A stretch of DNA of 64,000 nt from Sciurus carolinensis. Lineage: Eukaryota; Chordata; Mammalia; Rodentia; Sciuridae. Location: contig NC_062232.1 in assembly GCF_902686445.1 (NCBI RefSeq), positions 89,948,932 through 90,012,931 of the forward strand, written 5' to 3'. Below, one piece after another: positions 25,362-36,649 of the stretch. Each line of letters opens with the position of its first letter. The stretch's first letter is position 1. Position numbers and translations under genes: made by a program. The notes under the pieces were generated by a model. That model saw only the letters and a program-made list of their open reading frames with translations. It did no database searches and was not told where the DNA came from.

Positions 25362-26250
25362 TTTTTTAAATTCAGCTTTATTGAGGTATAGTTTGTGTAC
25401 AATAAAATATATCAATTTTAAGTGTACAGTTTAATGAGTTTTGACAAATGTGTATACCCACAACAATTACTGTATTGAATAGTTTCGCCACTCCAAAATG
25501 TTCCCTAGAGTGTCCTAGCAAACCTTACACAGTTCCTGTATCCTGGAAACCTCTGATCTGCTATCTGTCCCTGTGAACGTTTGTGTACAAGTCACTTTGT
25601 CCATACAATTTTCATTTCTCATGGGTGAATTCAGAGGAATGAAATTGCTAGGCAATATAAATATATAATATATTTAAACTTACAATGAAGTCCAGAAGTA
25701 TTTCCCAAAGTAATTGTATTATTTTATATTTCCACTAACAGTGTGTATGATTCCCCACCCCCTTTTTGCTAGGATTTGAACCCAGGGTCTTGAATATGCT
25801 AAGCATGTGCTCTGCCACTAAAGCTACATGTATGAATATTATATAAATATGTAGATATATAATATGCACTCACCTACAAAGTATTTTTCCCATTCATTGG
25901 GTTGTATGTTCTTTTTCTTAACAATATAATTTAATTAGAAGAATTTTAAAATTTTGATTGAGTCCAGTTTTTTTGGTTCTTTATTTTGATGTGGAGATTG
26001 ACTCTGGTGTATGTTATATGTACATAGCAAAGTTAAGTCAGAGTCATTCCACTGTCAGTTTTTTGTAATTATTGCATTTTGTATCATATATAAGAATCCT
26101 TTAACTACACTGAAGTTTCAGGTTTTGCCTGCTTTCTTCTCATGTATGATGCTTTTAACTTTCAGTCTATTTAGAATTATTTTTGTATATAGCATGAAAT
26201 TAAGGTCCTGGTTCAATTTAAAATTTCTATTGAGGTGGATTTCCTAGAAC
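25362..26250 (-). mobile_element. Old L1 fragments, antisense
   Basis: 3' UTR type start (ctttattgaggtatagtttg, aagtgtacagtttaatga), then ORF2 pieces (cattcattgggttgtatgtt, tcagtctatttagaattatt). An ID is inserted at 25755-25832. Confidence 0.75.
25755..25832 (-). repeat. ID SINE, antisense
   Basis: gctaggatttgaacccaggg, cttgaatatgctaagcatgt and gctctgccactaaagctaca. Confidence 0.8.
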
Positions 26251-26957
26251 ACAAAAGTATGCATTTAAAAGTTAACAATTGGGTGACATTTAGTTTTACC
26301 ATGTGCAACCTCCACCTGTACCTAGTTCCAAACTTTTTTATTACTCCAAAATAAAACCCAATATGTAGTTTTTTTGCATTCTACCCATCCCCAGCCCCTG
26401 GAAACCACCAGTCAGCATTCTGTGTCCTTAGATTTACCTATTCTGTATATTTCATATAAATAGAATCATACATTATGTGTCTTTTTGTGTCTGGTTTCTT
26501 TCACTTAATATTTTCTCGGTTCATTTTTTTCTGTCATTTCTTTCTAATTCTCCATTCTTTCATTTCTTTCATTTCTCTTTATGACTCTATAATATGCATG
26601 GTATGAGTTCTATATCATTACCACATTTTGTTTATTCATCCATCCATTTGATTTGTTTCTACCTTTTATCTATGGTGAATAGTGCTGCTCTGAACATGTG
26701 TGTGCATGTGTTCGTTTGAGTACCTGTTTTTAATACTTTAGGGCATATACCTAGCTAGTGAATTCCTGGACAATATGATAATTCTATTTTTAAGTTTATA
26801 AAGTGGTTAAACCATTTAATATTCCTACCAGCAGTGTATAAAAATTCCAATTTCTCCACATTTTTACCAATACTTGTTTTTTTAAACTTTTATTTTTTAT
26901 TATGGTCATCCTAGTTTATTAGGTAGTGGCTCTTCATTGTGGATTCAATTTGCATTT

Positions 26958-27050
26958 TCTTTTTTTTTGTCTTTTTTGGAACTGGGAATTGAACCCAGGG
27001 CTTTGTGAATACAAAGCAGATGCTTTGCCACTGAGCTACATCCCAGCCAT
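26958..27050 (-). repeat. ID SINE, antisense
   Basis: T-rich lead, ggaactgggaattgaaccca, gatgctttgccactgagcta and catcccagcca. Confidence 0.85.
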
Positions 27051-27141
27051 GCATTTTCTAATGAATAATATTAAGCGTTTTTTTTTCATGGGTTTGATGG
27101 CCATATGATCATCTTCTTTATTGAAATGTCTATTCAAGGGC

Positions 27142-27370
27142 TGTCTTAGTCAGCTTTTCATCACTGTGACCAAAATACCTGAGAAGAACAATTTAAAGGA
27201 GGAAAAGTTTATTTTGGCTAACAGTTTAGTCCATGGTCAGCTGACTCCATTGCTCTGGGCACCAGATGAAACAACATCATGGCGAAGGTTGTGGCGCAAG
27301 AAAGCTGTTAGCTCATGGCAGACAGGAAGCAGAGAGAGAGAAAGTGAGAGAGACAAGACAGAGAGAGAGA

Positions 27371-27422
<52 letters not shown>

Positions 27423-27664
27423 ACGCAAGAAGGCAAGGACAAAATATAATGCCCAAGAACACCCCCCAGTTTCCTACTTCTTCCACCCATTCCTCATCTA
27501 CCTATAGTTACTACCCATTAATCCATTCAAATTATTAATCCATCAAATGGATGAATCCACTGACAAGGTCACAGGTCTCATAATCTAATAATTTCCCCTC
27601 AGCACATTGCTACATTGGATGATACATGATCTTTCGGGGAGATATCTCATATCCAAACAATAAC
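27142..27664 (-). mobile_element. MaLR-type solo LTR, antisense, with (GA)n
   Basis: It begins tgtcttagtcagcttttcat and ends atatccaaacaataaca (TG...CA). Other landmarks are ggaggaaaagtttattttgg, a gtcagctgactccattgctc segment and a long (GA)n at about 27330-27420. The reverse complement shows the same layout as the LTR at 30372, so they are probably one family. Flanks look like an imperfect ~5-bp duplication (agggc/aaggc) in the host L1. Confidence 0.75.
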
Positions 27665-28608
27665 AAGGCTTTTGCCCATTTTTATTTGGGCTGTTTGTCT
27701 TTTTGTTGTCGTAATGTTCTTTTTGTGTTAAGAATATTACACAGATATGTAATCTGCATATATTTTCTCCCATCCTGTAGGTCATCTTCACTTTTGTAAT
27801 AATGTCCTTTTATGTATAAACATTTAAATTTTTTCATGAAGTCTAATTTATCTATTTTTTTTCTTTTGTTTCTTATGCTTTTGTTGTCATATCTGAGTCC
27901 CTTGCCAAATAAAAGGCCATAAATATTTACCTCTATGATTTCTTTTATGAATTTCACAATTAAGGTCTTAAATTCAGGTCATTGATCCATTTTATAAATA
28001 ATGTGAGGTAGAAATTGAATTCTTTTTGGTGTGGATATCTAGTTGTCCCAGCACTGTGTGCTTAAGAGACTTATTTTCCTACTGAATGGTCTAGGCACAG
28101 TTGACAAATATCAAGTCATGGTAGATATATGGGTTTATTTCTGAACTTGCAGTAGGGCAGTATCACACAGGTTCGATTATTGTAACTTTGCAAAGTAAGG
28201 TTAGAAATTCAGAGGTCTGAGTCTGCCAACTTATATTTTCTTTTCTAGACTGTGTTGGGTATTTGGGCCCATTTGCAATTGCACATGAATTTGAGGACCT
28301 GCATTGCCAATATATCTGCATGAAAGACTGTTTGCATTTTAATTGAGATTTCATTGAGTCTGTGGCTTTGGGTAGGATTGCCATTTTAACAAAGTTTAGT
28401 CTTCAAACTGGAAACATAGGATTTCTTTCCATTAATTTAAACCTTTAAATTTTTTTCCATTAGTGTTTTGTAGTTTTCTGTGTACTTCTTTTCTCCATGG
28501 ATCAATTTTACCATTGGCATCTTATTCTTTTGGATTGTATCACAAAGAGAATTGTTTTCTTACTTTTTCACATTGTTTGGTGTGGTTGTGTAGAAACTGA
28601 TTTTTGTG

Positions 28609-29829
28609 GGAGTTTTTTATTTTATTTTTTTAATGTTAGTTTTCAACTGATTTTTCTTTTTTATTTGTTCTTTTTAGTTATACATGAGAGTAGAATGTAT
28701 TTTGATATATCATACATACATCCCATTTCTATGGTTGAGCATGATGTGGAGTTACACTGGTCATGTATTCATATATGAACATAGGAAAGTTATGTCCCAT
28801 TAATTCTGCTGTCTTTTCTATTCCCTTTATTCCCCTTTGTCTAATTCAGTGAAAATCTATCCTCCCACCAGTTCCCACTTATTGTGAGTTAGTATCCCAA
28901 TATCAGAGAGAACATTTGGGTTCTGTTTTGTGGGGATTGTCTTATTTCACTTAGCATGATAGTCTCCAGTGTCATTCATTTACTGGCAAATGCCATAATT
29001 TCATTCTTTATGGCTGAGTAGTATTCTGTATGTACCATGATTTCTTTATCTGTTCATCTGTTGAAGGGCACTTAGGTTGCTTCTACAGCTTAGCTATTGT
29101 GAATTAAGCTGCTATAAAAATTGACATGGCCATGTCACTGTAAGATGCAGATTTTAAGTCCTTTGGGTATGCCAAGAAGGTGGGATAACTGGGTCAAATG
29201 GTGGTTCCATTCCAAGTTTTCTGAGGAATCTCCATACTGCTTTCCAGAGTGGTTGCACTAATTTGCATTCCCACCAGCAATATATGAATTTAACTTTTCC
29301 CCCCACATCCTGGCCAACATTTATTGTTACTTATATCCTTGATAATTGCCATTCTGACTGGAGCAAGATAGAATCTTGGTGTAGTTTTGTTTTGCATTTC
29401 TCCAGTTGATAGAGATGTTGATTTTCATGTATTTGTTGACAGATTGTAATTCTTCTTCTGTGAAGTGTCTGTTCAGTTCCTTTGCACATTTATTAATTGG
29501 TTTATTTGTGGGGGTTTTTTGGTTAAGGTTTTGCGGTCTTTATATATCCTGGAGATTAATGCTATATCTAAGGTGCAGGAGGCAAAGATTTTCTCTAATT
29601 CTGTAGGCTCTCTCTTCACATTTTTAATTGTTTCTTTTGCTGTGAAGAAGCTTTTTAGTTCAATACCATCCCATTTATTGATTCTTGTTTTTATTTCTTG
29701 TGCCTTAGGAATCTTATTGAGGAATTTGGTTCCTAAGCCAACATGATGTAGATACCTATCTCTCACCGTACACAAAACTCACAGTGAATCAAGGACCCAC
29801 GTATTAGGCCAGAGAAACTGCAACTACTA
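28609..29829 (-). mobile_element. Young L1 3' end, antisense, with inverted 5' end
   Basis: 28655-29751 is the antisense L1 3' UTR and ORF2 C-terminal region. At about 29751 orientation flips: 29752-29829 reads L1 in sense (tatctctcaccgtac, ctgcaactactag), the segment that normally lies just upstream in ORF2. The whole element is flanked by a perfect 10-bp duplication, gatttttgtg, at 28599-28608 and 29830-29839. This is the classic product of twin priming. Confidence 0.9.
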
Positions 29830-30371
29830 GATTTTTGTGTTTTGATCTTGTACCCCAACCTTTGCTGAATTTGTTTGTTAACTTTAGTAGTTGATTTTTG
29901 GATTCTTTATGACTTTCTACATGTCATATGCAAAGAGAGATGACTTTATTTCTGTCTTTCCAATTTGGATGCTTCTTATGTCTTATTCTTGTGTAATTAC
30001 TCTGGCTAAGTACTCTCAGTAGTATGCTGAATATAGTTGGTGAAGTAATCATCTTTGTCTTGTTCCTGATCTTATAGGAAAAACTTTCAGTTTTACATTT
30101 GAGTACTGAGTCAGCTGTGGGTTTTCATAAATGATTATTATCATGTAGATTAAATTCCTTTCCTAGATCTGAGTGTCTTAATCAAAAAGGAGTGTCAAAT
30201 TTTATCAAATGTTTTGTCTATATCATGTGAGATTATGATATTTCTTGCTTTTGTTATATTAATGTGACATAATGACATTGTTTCTTGTGTTGGAACCATT
30301 CTTATCTTCCTGGGATAAATATCATCTGGTCATGGTGTATAATTCTTTTAGCATGCTGTAGATTTGGCTTA

Positions 30372-30773
30372 TGTTATGGTTTCGATGTGAAGTGTCCCCC
30401 GAAAACTCACAGGTAATACAGGAAGGTTCAGATGAGATATGATTGGGTTGTAAGAGTCTTAACCTAATCAGTGAATTAATCACCTAATGGGATTAATTGA
30501 AGTGGTAGAATGTGGTTGAAGGAGAATGGAATTGGGCATGGCTATGCGGTATATGTTTTGTATCTGGAGAGTGGAGACTCTCTTTCTGCTTCCTGATGAT
30601 GTGAGCTGCTTCCCTCTGCCACTCTCTTCTGCCATGATGTTCAGCCTCACCTTGAGCCCTGAGAAATGGAGCCGGCCTGCTATAGACTAAGACCTCTGAA
30701 ACCGTGAGCCCTCAGGTAAACCTTTCCTCCTCTATTATGTGCTGGTCAGATCATTTAGACACATTAGCAAAAA
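30372..30773 (+). mobile_element. MaLR-type solo LTR, sense, with 5-bp TSD
   Basis: It starts tgttatggtttcgatgtgaa and includes tgattgggttgtaagagtct, tctgcttcctgatgatgtga and a ctctgaaaccgtgagccctc segment, all typical of MaLR LTR 3' halves. gctta at 30367-30371 and 30774-30778 flanks it, the 5-bp duplication expected for ERVL-class elements. The host is the antisense L1. Confidence 0.8.
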
Positions 30774-31483
30774 GCTTACTAGCATTTTGTTAAGGTTTTT
30801 TGCCTCTATTTTGATAAAGGATATTGGTTTGTGAATTTCTTTTCTGTACTATATTTTTTCTTGTTTTGCAATCAGAGTAATACTGGTTGCACAGAATGAA
30901 TTTGGTAGTATTTCCTCTTCTGTTTTTTGGAAGAACGTGAGAATAATTGGCATCATGAATTCTTTCCATTCTGGCAGAATTTACTTGTGAAGCTACCTTG
31001 TTATAGAATTTACTTTGTTGTTATGTTTTTGATTATTGATTAGGTATCTTTACTTGTTATGAATCTACCAGATTTTTTTAATCTCTTCTTTAGTTAGTTG
31101 TGGTAATTCGTGTGTTTCTAGGAATTTGTCCATTTCATCTAGGTTGTCCAATTTGCCGGTGTACAAGTATTTTCTTATAATCCATCATATTTCTGTAAAG
31201 TTGGTAGTAATGTTCCACTTTTATTTCAGTTATTTTTATTCTTTCTCTTTATTTTTTCAGTCTAACTAAAGGACTGTCAATTTTGTTGATCTTTTCAAAT
31301 AGCTCTTTTTTGGTTTCATTGATTTTTCCTTATTGTTTTTCTATTCTGTATATTGTTTATCTCCATTCAAATGTTTGTAATTTTCTTTCTTGTACTAAAT
31401 TTGGTTTTAATTTACTTTTCTTTATCTAGTTCCTTAAGATGTAAACATATATAATTGATATGAGACCTTTCACTTTTAAAAAT

Positions 31484-31775
31484 TTTTTGTACTGGAGATA
31501 GAATCCAGGGCATTGTCTTTTTTTAATTTATTTTTTATTTGTTCTTTTTAGATATACATGACAGTAGAATATATTTTGACATATCATACATACATGGAGT
31601 ATAACATCCCATTCTTATGGTTACACATGATGTGGAGTTTCCTGGTCATGTATTCATATATGAGCATAGAAAAGTTATGTCCCATTCATTCTACTGTATT
31701 CCCTATTCCCATCCCCAGGACCTTGTGCATGGTAGGCAAATGTTCTATCCCTGAGATAGATAGATTCCCCGGTCC
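31484..31775 (-). repeat. ID SINE, antisense, split by an L1 3' fragment
   Basis: ttgtactggagatagaatcc (31485-31504) and tgtgcatggtaggcaaatgt (about 31725-31744) are the two parts of an ID complement, separated by the L1 piece at 31519-31706. Confidence 0.65.
31519..31706 (-). mobile_element. Young L1 3' UTR fragment, antisense
   Basis: Nearly the same as the 3' end at 28655-28800: tatttgttctttttagatat, acatcatacatacatgg-like and gagcatagaaaagttatgtc segments. It is 3'-end only and inserted in an ID. Confidence 0.8.
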
Positions 31776-31799
31776 TTTTTTCCTCCCAGCTATTTGCAT

Positions 31800-31983
31800 G
31801 TGAGTGTGTGTGTGTGTGTGTGCACACACACTGCTGGACATTTAAACCCAGGATGTTGCACATGCTAGGCAAGTGTTCTACTGCCAAGTTACAGACAGGA
31901 TCTTACTAAATTGTGCAAGCTGACCTCTTGCCTCAGTCTTCTAAGTAGGTAGGATTTCAGGTGTGTACAACTGTCTCCAACTC
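31800..31983 (-). repeat. B1-ID dimeric SINE, antisense, with TG/CA repeat
   Basis: (TG)n(CA)n at 31803-31831, then ID-like ttgcacatgctaggcaagtg, and B1 half caggatcttactaaattgtg, cttgcctcagtcttctaagt and atttcaggtgtgtacaactg. Confidence 0.75.
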
Positions 31984-32282
31984 TTTTCCTCTTTAAAATG
32001 TGAGAACTGACTGCTGAAAATTCCCTGGGACCATTCCTCTTCGTGTTTTCATTTTCTCTCTTTTCTAAGTAATTTATAATATTATTTGTAATTTCTTCTT
32101 TGACTTATTAAGAATGTGTTGTTTAATTTTATATATTTGTTAATTTTACAGTTTTATTTTTTTGTGGCTTTATTGTACTATATATGTAGTTGGATATAAA
32201 ACTGTACGACTCCAACTTTTAAGAATATTTATTGAGATTGGAGAGGAATTTGTATTCTGCTGTTGTGTGAACTTTTCTGCTT

Positions 32283-32359
32283 TTCAGTGATAGTGATAAA
32301 ACCCAGGGCCTTGTGCATTCTAGGCACGCTCTCTACCACTGAGCTTCTTCCCCAGCTCA
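32283..32359 (-). repeat. ID SINE, antisense
   Basis: gtgataaaacccagggcctt, gtgcattctaggcacgctct and accactgagcttcttcccca. Confidence 0.8.
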
Positions 32360-33187
32360 AGATTTATATAGCCTTACTGATATTCTGTCTAAATGTTCTA
32401 TCCATTTGTTTATCTGGGCACATCTTAATTTCTCTTTAATTATTGAAGGATGATTTTGTCAGATATAGAATTCTTGGTTAGCACTTTCTTTTTTCTTTCA
32501 TCAGTTTAAATGTGTCATCCCACTGCCTTTTGGTCTCTCTGGTTTCTAATGAGAAATTGAATTTTAATTTATTGAGGATCTCTTGTTTGTGGTACATTGT
32601 ATCGGTCTTGTACCTTTGATTGTGTCTGTTGCTAGCCTGATTACAAAGAGTCCTAATGTGGGTCTCTTTGAGGTTTCCTACCCAGAGTTCATTGAGCTTC
32701 TGCAGTCATTTCTTTCATCCTATTTGAACATTTTCTGTTAATGTATCTTTAAATATTCTTTCTAAGTCTTTCCATCACTCTCTTCTTCAGGGAGTCCCAT
32801 AATATATATGTTGGTTTGCTGGATGGTGTAACTCAGGTCTCAGACTCTACTCAATATTCTTCCTGCCTCTGAGACTGGATAAAGTTAATTGTTCTATTTT
32901 CAAGTTCACTGATTATTTCCTTAAATCTGCTATTGAATCTCTCTAGTAAAGTTTTCACTTCAAGTAGTATAATTTTAGAGGGTTTTTGATAGAAAGCAAA
33001 TACTATAATCCTTAATTCTAGAATTTCGATTTGTTTCCTTTTGTAATTTCTGTGTCTTTTTTGAAATACTCATTTTGCTCAATGTCTGGATTTCCTCAGG
33101 GAAGGAAATATTTTTTTTCATTAAATGGGGAATAATTTCCTCTCTCTTTATATGCTTTATATGCTTTGAAAGTTTTTCTTAACAACT

Positions 33188-33597
33188 TGTTATCAGCAAC
33201 CCAGTCCGGGCAGCCTAGCCAAGGCTTCCTGGATCACTGCTGGCTGGATTGGGTCACCCACCCACATAAAACATAAGAAAAAGGTAGAAAAAGGAAAAGC
33301 AAATTCTATACAGTTTGTTCAAAGTGGGGAGGAGCAGCTAGATTGCTTCTCCTCCAGGTCCCACAGGAGCAGTTACAATTTATAGAAACAAAAGTCAGGT
33401 GATATACATATGTACATTTAGTTAGCCTGTGATAAACATTCCAGGGCAGGGGGAGATTTCCATTCTTGGCTTCTTTGGAGTCTGTCAGGCCAGAGGAACA
33501 GCCCTGTAGCCTTTACTCTCAGCATGAGGAAGAGGCCCTCAATTTCAGGGTGACCCTTAATTTCAGTCTGTTTCGAACTGGACACTTCATTTTAACA
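33188..33597 (-). mobile_element. Candidate solo LTR, antisense, unassigned
   Basis: The stretch is less AT-rich than its surroundings and bounded by TGTTA (33188-33192) and TAACA (33593-33597), the short inverted ends of an LTR. On the minus strand a ctataaattgtaac TATA-like motif is present. No clear target duplication was seen and I cannot name the family. It could also be another repeat class. Confidence 0.4.
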
Positions 33598-34811
33598 TGG
33601 TAACTGGAAATCAGATTCTTGCCCTGCATCAGTGTTTGCTGTTTTGTGGACAGCTACAGTTATTCACTTTCTTAATGACTTCCCAACCTATTTTTGCAAA
33701 GACCACATACCTTGTTCTGTGTTGGGTCTTTGCTCATTTAGTTTATGTTCATTTGTTGTTTCGGTAGACATTTTCTCAAATTCCACTAACCAATAAAGAG
33801 AGAAATGAACTGTGAAAAGAAGAAAAAAAACATCTCCTTTGTACATTGGCTCTGTTTTCTTTAATGCTTAGCCACGCAACTTGTAGTGAGCCTGGAGATC
33901 AGCTAGAAGTAAAATCTTAGGGTTTTCTCAGTTTTTTTTTAATATGGCTCCTTCCTTGGATACATGGCTAGCTTTTTAAATTCCTTAGTATACAGGATAT
34001 TTTCAATGCCTCCTTTTCACAAGGAGACTTTTTTTTCCTCAGCTTTTCCTGACAGGCTTTTGGTGCTGTATGTACTCTTTGCCTCACCTGTGATATTTTG
34101 CCCCAGACAACTACATTTTTCCTGAGTTAAAGACAAGTATCTTGCACCAGTTCTTCAGGTAACCCCCATACAAGTTCCATCATAGGAGAAGAGGTAAAAG
34201 AAAGGGTTCAGGGATTTCCCAGAGAGAAGGGGGAACTGAGCTTAGTACCAATGGGATCCTTGACTTACATGATGGAAAAGAATTTCAGCATGCACCAGTA
34301 AGAGGCATTGATAAAATTATTTAGGAAAATAGATACACATTCAAGGGAGAAATGAGGAAGTCTCAAGGGAGACACCTTTGGGCATAAAGCAAGGAATATA
34401 TATTCAAGGGAGAATGTGGGCTATGTTAAGAATAAGAGAGGCATTTTGGGGGTACCCAGATCTTCTTTTAAAGGAAACTTGGTTAGAGGAAGGTATGGGA
34501 AGGCATGTAGGAAATCAGTCATTCTTGTGATCTCAGCAGTTTATGGTGGTCTGGTTAATGTCAGGATCCTTAGGTTGATGTGGTCTTCATTATCTGAGCA
34601 ACAGATAGTGCTGGAAAGTCCCCTATATTGAGGTATTGAAATGTTTATATCTTTGCTTAATCTATTTATTGGGGGGTTAACTAATGGTGCACAAGTAGAA
34701 TTACAGATTACCTGGGTATTTGCGAGTGACAAACATGGGAGAGAGAGACTGGTTTAGGGAGTGACAGACCTGGAGATGTATGTGGAAGTTCTGAATTAAA
34801 AATTTACTTCC
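33598..34811 (+). other. Intron sequence, unrecognised
   Basis: 1.2 kb with repeated short phrases such as tcaagggag (34340, 34367 and 34405 region) but no family I can name. No gene. Confidence 0.4.
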
Positions 34812-34907
34812 GGGCTGGGGATATAGCTCAGTCAGTAGAGTGCTTGCCTTGCAAGCACAAGGCCCTGGATTCGATCCCCAGCACCGCAAAAAAAAAAAAA
34901 AAAAAAA
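34812..34907 (+). repeat. ID SINE, sense, full length
   Basis: Complete tRNA-like body with A box (tagctcagtcag), B box (gattcgatccc) and a tail of about 20 A. It resembles tRNA-Ala but has a poly-A tail and no proper acceptor stem, so it is a SINE, not a tRNA gene. Confidence 0.92.
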
Positions 34908-35289
34908 TTCCTTGTCCTTTCTTTATCTCTCTTTTCTGCTTATTTTTAAAATTTTTCTTCTATCTTACCTCAGTTGCAAAGGGCAAGCACTTATTTAAGA
35001 ATTAAGTTTTCTCTGCTCTCTCTACAATGAGGAACAAAAGTCCTTCACTGTAAACATGACTGCCCTCTTTAAGACTGCCACTGAACTGGGGAGACAATTG
35101 AATGAGGGCAAACAAAACCACAACATACCAATCCTACCATTTTTAACTTACGTTTTTCTTGATTCAACATTTTCTTGGTTGTTGTAAACCATGGATTGTT
35201 ATCCAGAGTTCTGAAAAAGTTGGTTTTGAGAGTTCCTACTTGATTTTTCATGTTTCTGTAAAGGGACAGATTCTTTGAGTTGCCCACTG

Positions 35290-36000
35290 ATGTCCAAATT
35301 TATTAGTTGTTCTTGCACACTCCCCACCCTGGTTTTTAAAAGACAATCCTTTCTCTATTGAATTCTCTTTTCATCTTTGTTTAGTAAACTGACCTTATAT
35401 GTGTGTGTCTGTTTCTGGACCCTCCACTCCATTTCGTTGATCTACATGTGTATCCTTGTGGCAATACCACAGTTTTGATTACTGTACCTTTAAAGTAACA
35501 CTTGAAATCAGGCAGTGTAAGTTTGTCTTAACCATTATAACTTTATTATATTTCCATATAAATTTTGGAAAAAGTTTTTCCATTTCTGAAAAGTCTGCTG
35601 GGATCTTGATTGGGTTTGCATTGAATCTGTACATCAATTCACATTAACAATATTGAGTTGTCTTCCACACATTCATGGTATATTCGATATTTTTGTTCTG
35701 CTTTAATGTTTCACAGCATTTCATGCATCAGCTTTATTATTTCCAGTAGTTGTAACAACTTTTTGTCAATTCTTAAGAATTTTTTTGTGGTGCTGGGAAT
35801 TGAACCCAGGGCCTTGTGGATGCGAGGCAGGCACTCTACCAAAGAATTTTTCTATGCAAAATTATTGTATCTTTGAAAAAGATGGCTTTACTTCTTTGTT
35901 TCCAGTCCACATGTTTACTATTTGTTCTCCCTGCCTCGTTGCCCTGGCTGAGATCTCCAAAACAATATTCAGTGTAAGTGGTGAGAACAAAATAGTGCAT
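35290..36000 (-). mobile_element. Old L1 ORF2 fragment, antisense
   Basis: gtgtctgtttctggaccctc, accacagttttgattactgt, ctgctgggatcttgattggg, gcattgaatctgtacatcaa and caatattgagttgtcttcca. An ID fragment is inserted at 35785. Confidence 0.85.
35785..35841 (-). repeat. ID SINE, antisense, truncated, with 10-bp TSD
   Basis: gtggtgctgggaattgaacc and ggcactctacc remain; the A-box end is missing. aagaattttt at 35775-35784 and 35842-35851 flanks it. Confidence 0.85.
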
Positions 36001-36427
36001 CAGCCATACTTACCTTATTTCTACTACTGGTGGCCAAACTTTCAGTCTGTTTCCATTCAAGGTGATTTTAGCTCAGTGGTTCCCAGTGGATGGGGGAACT
36101 TCACCTACCTGATTGAAACAGGTAAATTAAATTGCCCTTTGAAATTAAAACAACTTCCTGGTAACTGCTGTTACTACCTCATGTTGAGGAAAGACACCAA
36201 GTAAACAAAGACTGATATGTTCTTTAGCTAAGCACATAGTAGCTAAATCTGCATATGCGTTTTTCCTGCATTTTGTCCTACTGTGCCTCCTATTCTCTTT
36301 CATAAGCTTTCCTTGCCCTTGAGTCCCCCCAACTTGAAAATCAAGATAGAAAGGTCTTCTCTATCTTCCTCCAAGATGACTTTGAAGAAATCTGTTTTTC
36401 TTGCCAACCTGTCTCCCTAGTTTTTGT

Positions 36428-36643
36428 GGAGGGCAACTGGTGATAAAATGAAATGCCCTGGGTTTTGGGAGGACTTTTGGCAACATCTGGAGACATTCTT
36501 GGTGGTTATAATTAGAAGCTGTTATTGCTGTCTAGTGAGTAAAGTCTAGAAATGCTGCTAAACATCCTACAGTACATAGGAAAGGCACTCAGTGAGTGTC
36601 TGCAACAAGGAATCATCCACCTGAAATGTCAATATGGCTGCTG
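36428..36643 (+). mobile_element. MER20 (hAT-Charlie MITE), sense
   Basis: ggcaacatctggagacattc, a ctgtctagtgagtaaag region, gctgctaaacatcctacag and ctgaaatgtcaatatggctg match the MER20 order. The left end is degraded. It is a non-coding DNA transposon present in all placental mammals. Confidence 0.8.
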
Positions 36644-36649
36644 TACTAG

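Larger units (their letters stand above)
26275..33180 (-). mobile_element. Near full-length old L1, antisense, with nested insertions
   Basis: Reading 3' to 5' along the plus strand, the L1 landmarks keep their proper order: 3' UTR (tccccagcccctggaaacca, 26390), ORF2 C-terminus (gaaatgtctattcaa, 27123; ttgcccatttttatttgggc, 27670), RT region (ttttgatcttgtacccc, 29838; cttcctgggataaatat, 30306), and upstream sequence (gatattctgtctaaatgttc, 32379; cagatatagaattcttggtt, 32461; gacccagg-type ORF1-side sequence to 33180). Insertions in it: ID 26958, LTR 27142, L1 28609, LTR 30372, ID plus L1 31484, B1-ID 31800, ID 32283. It is heavily mutated and codes for nothing. Confidence 0.75.

Noticed and set aside
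27121..27538. ORFs with Arg-Glu or Ser-Leu repeats
   Set aside because: They are translations of the (GA)n tract in the LTR at 27142-27664.
34812..34885. tRNA-Ala-like gene
   Set aside because: It has A and B boxes, but a poly-A tail, no closing acceptor stem and many sibling copies; it is an ID SINE. The same applies to 11949 and 40073.
35785..36204. 139-codon plus-strand ORF
   Set aside because: It starts in an ID fragment and continues through antisense L1 and unplaced sequence; no recognised protein.
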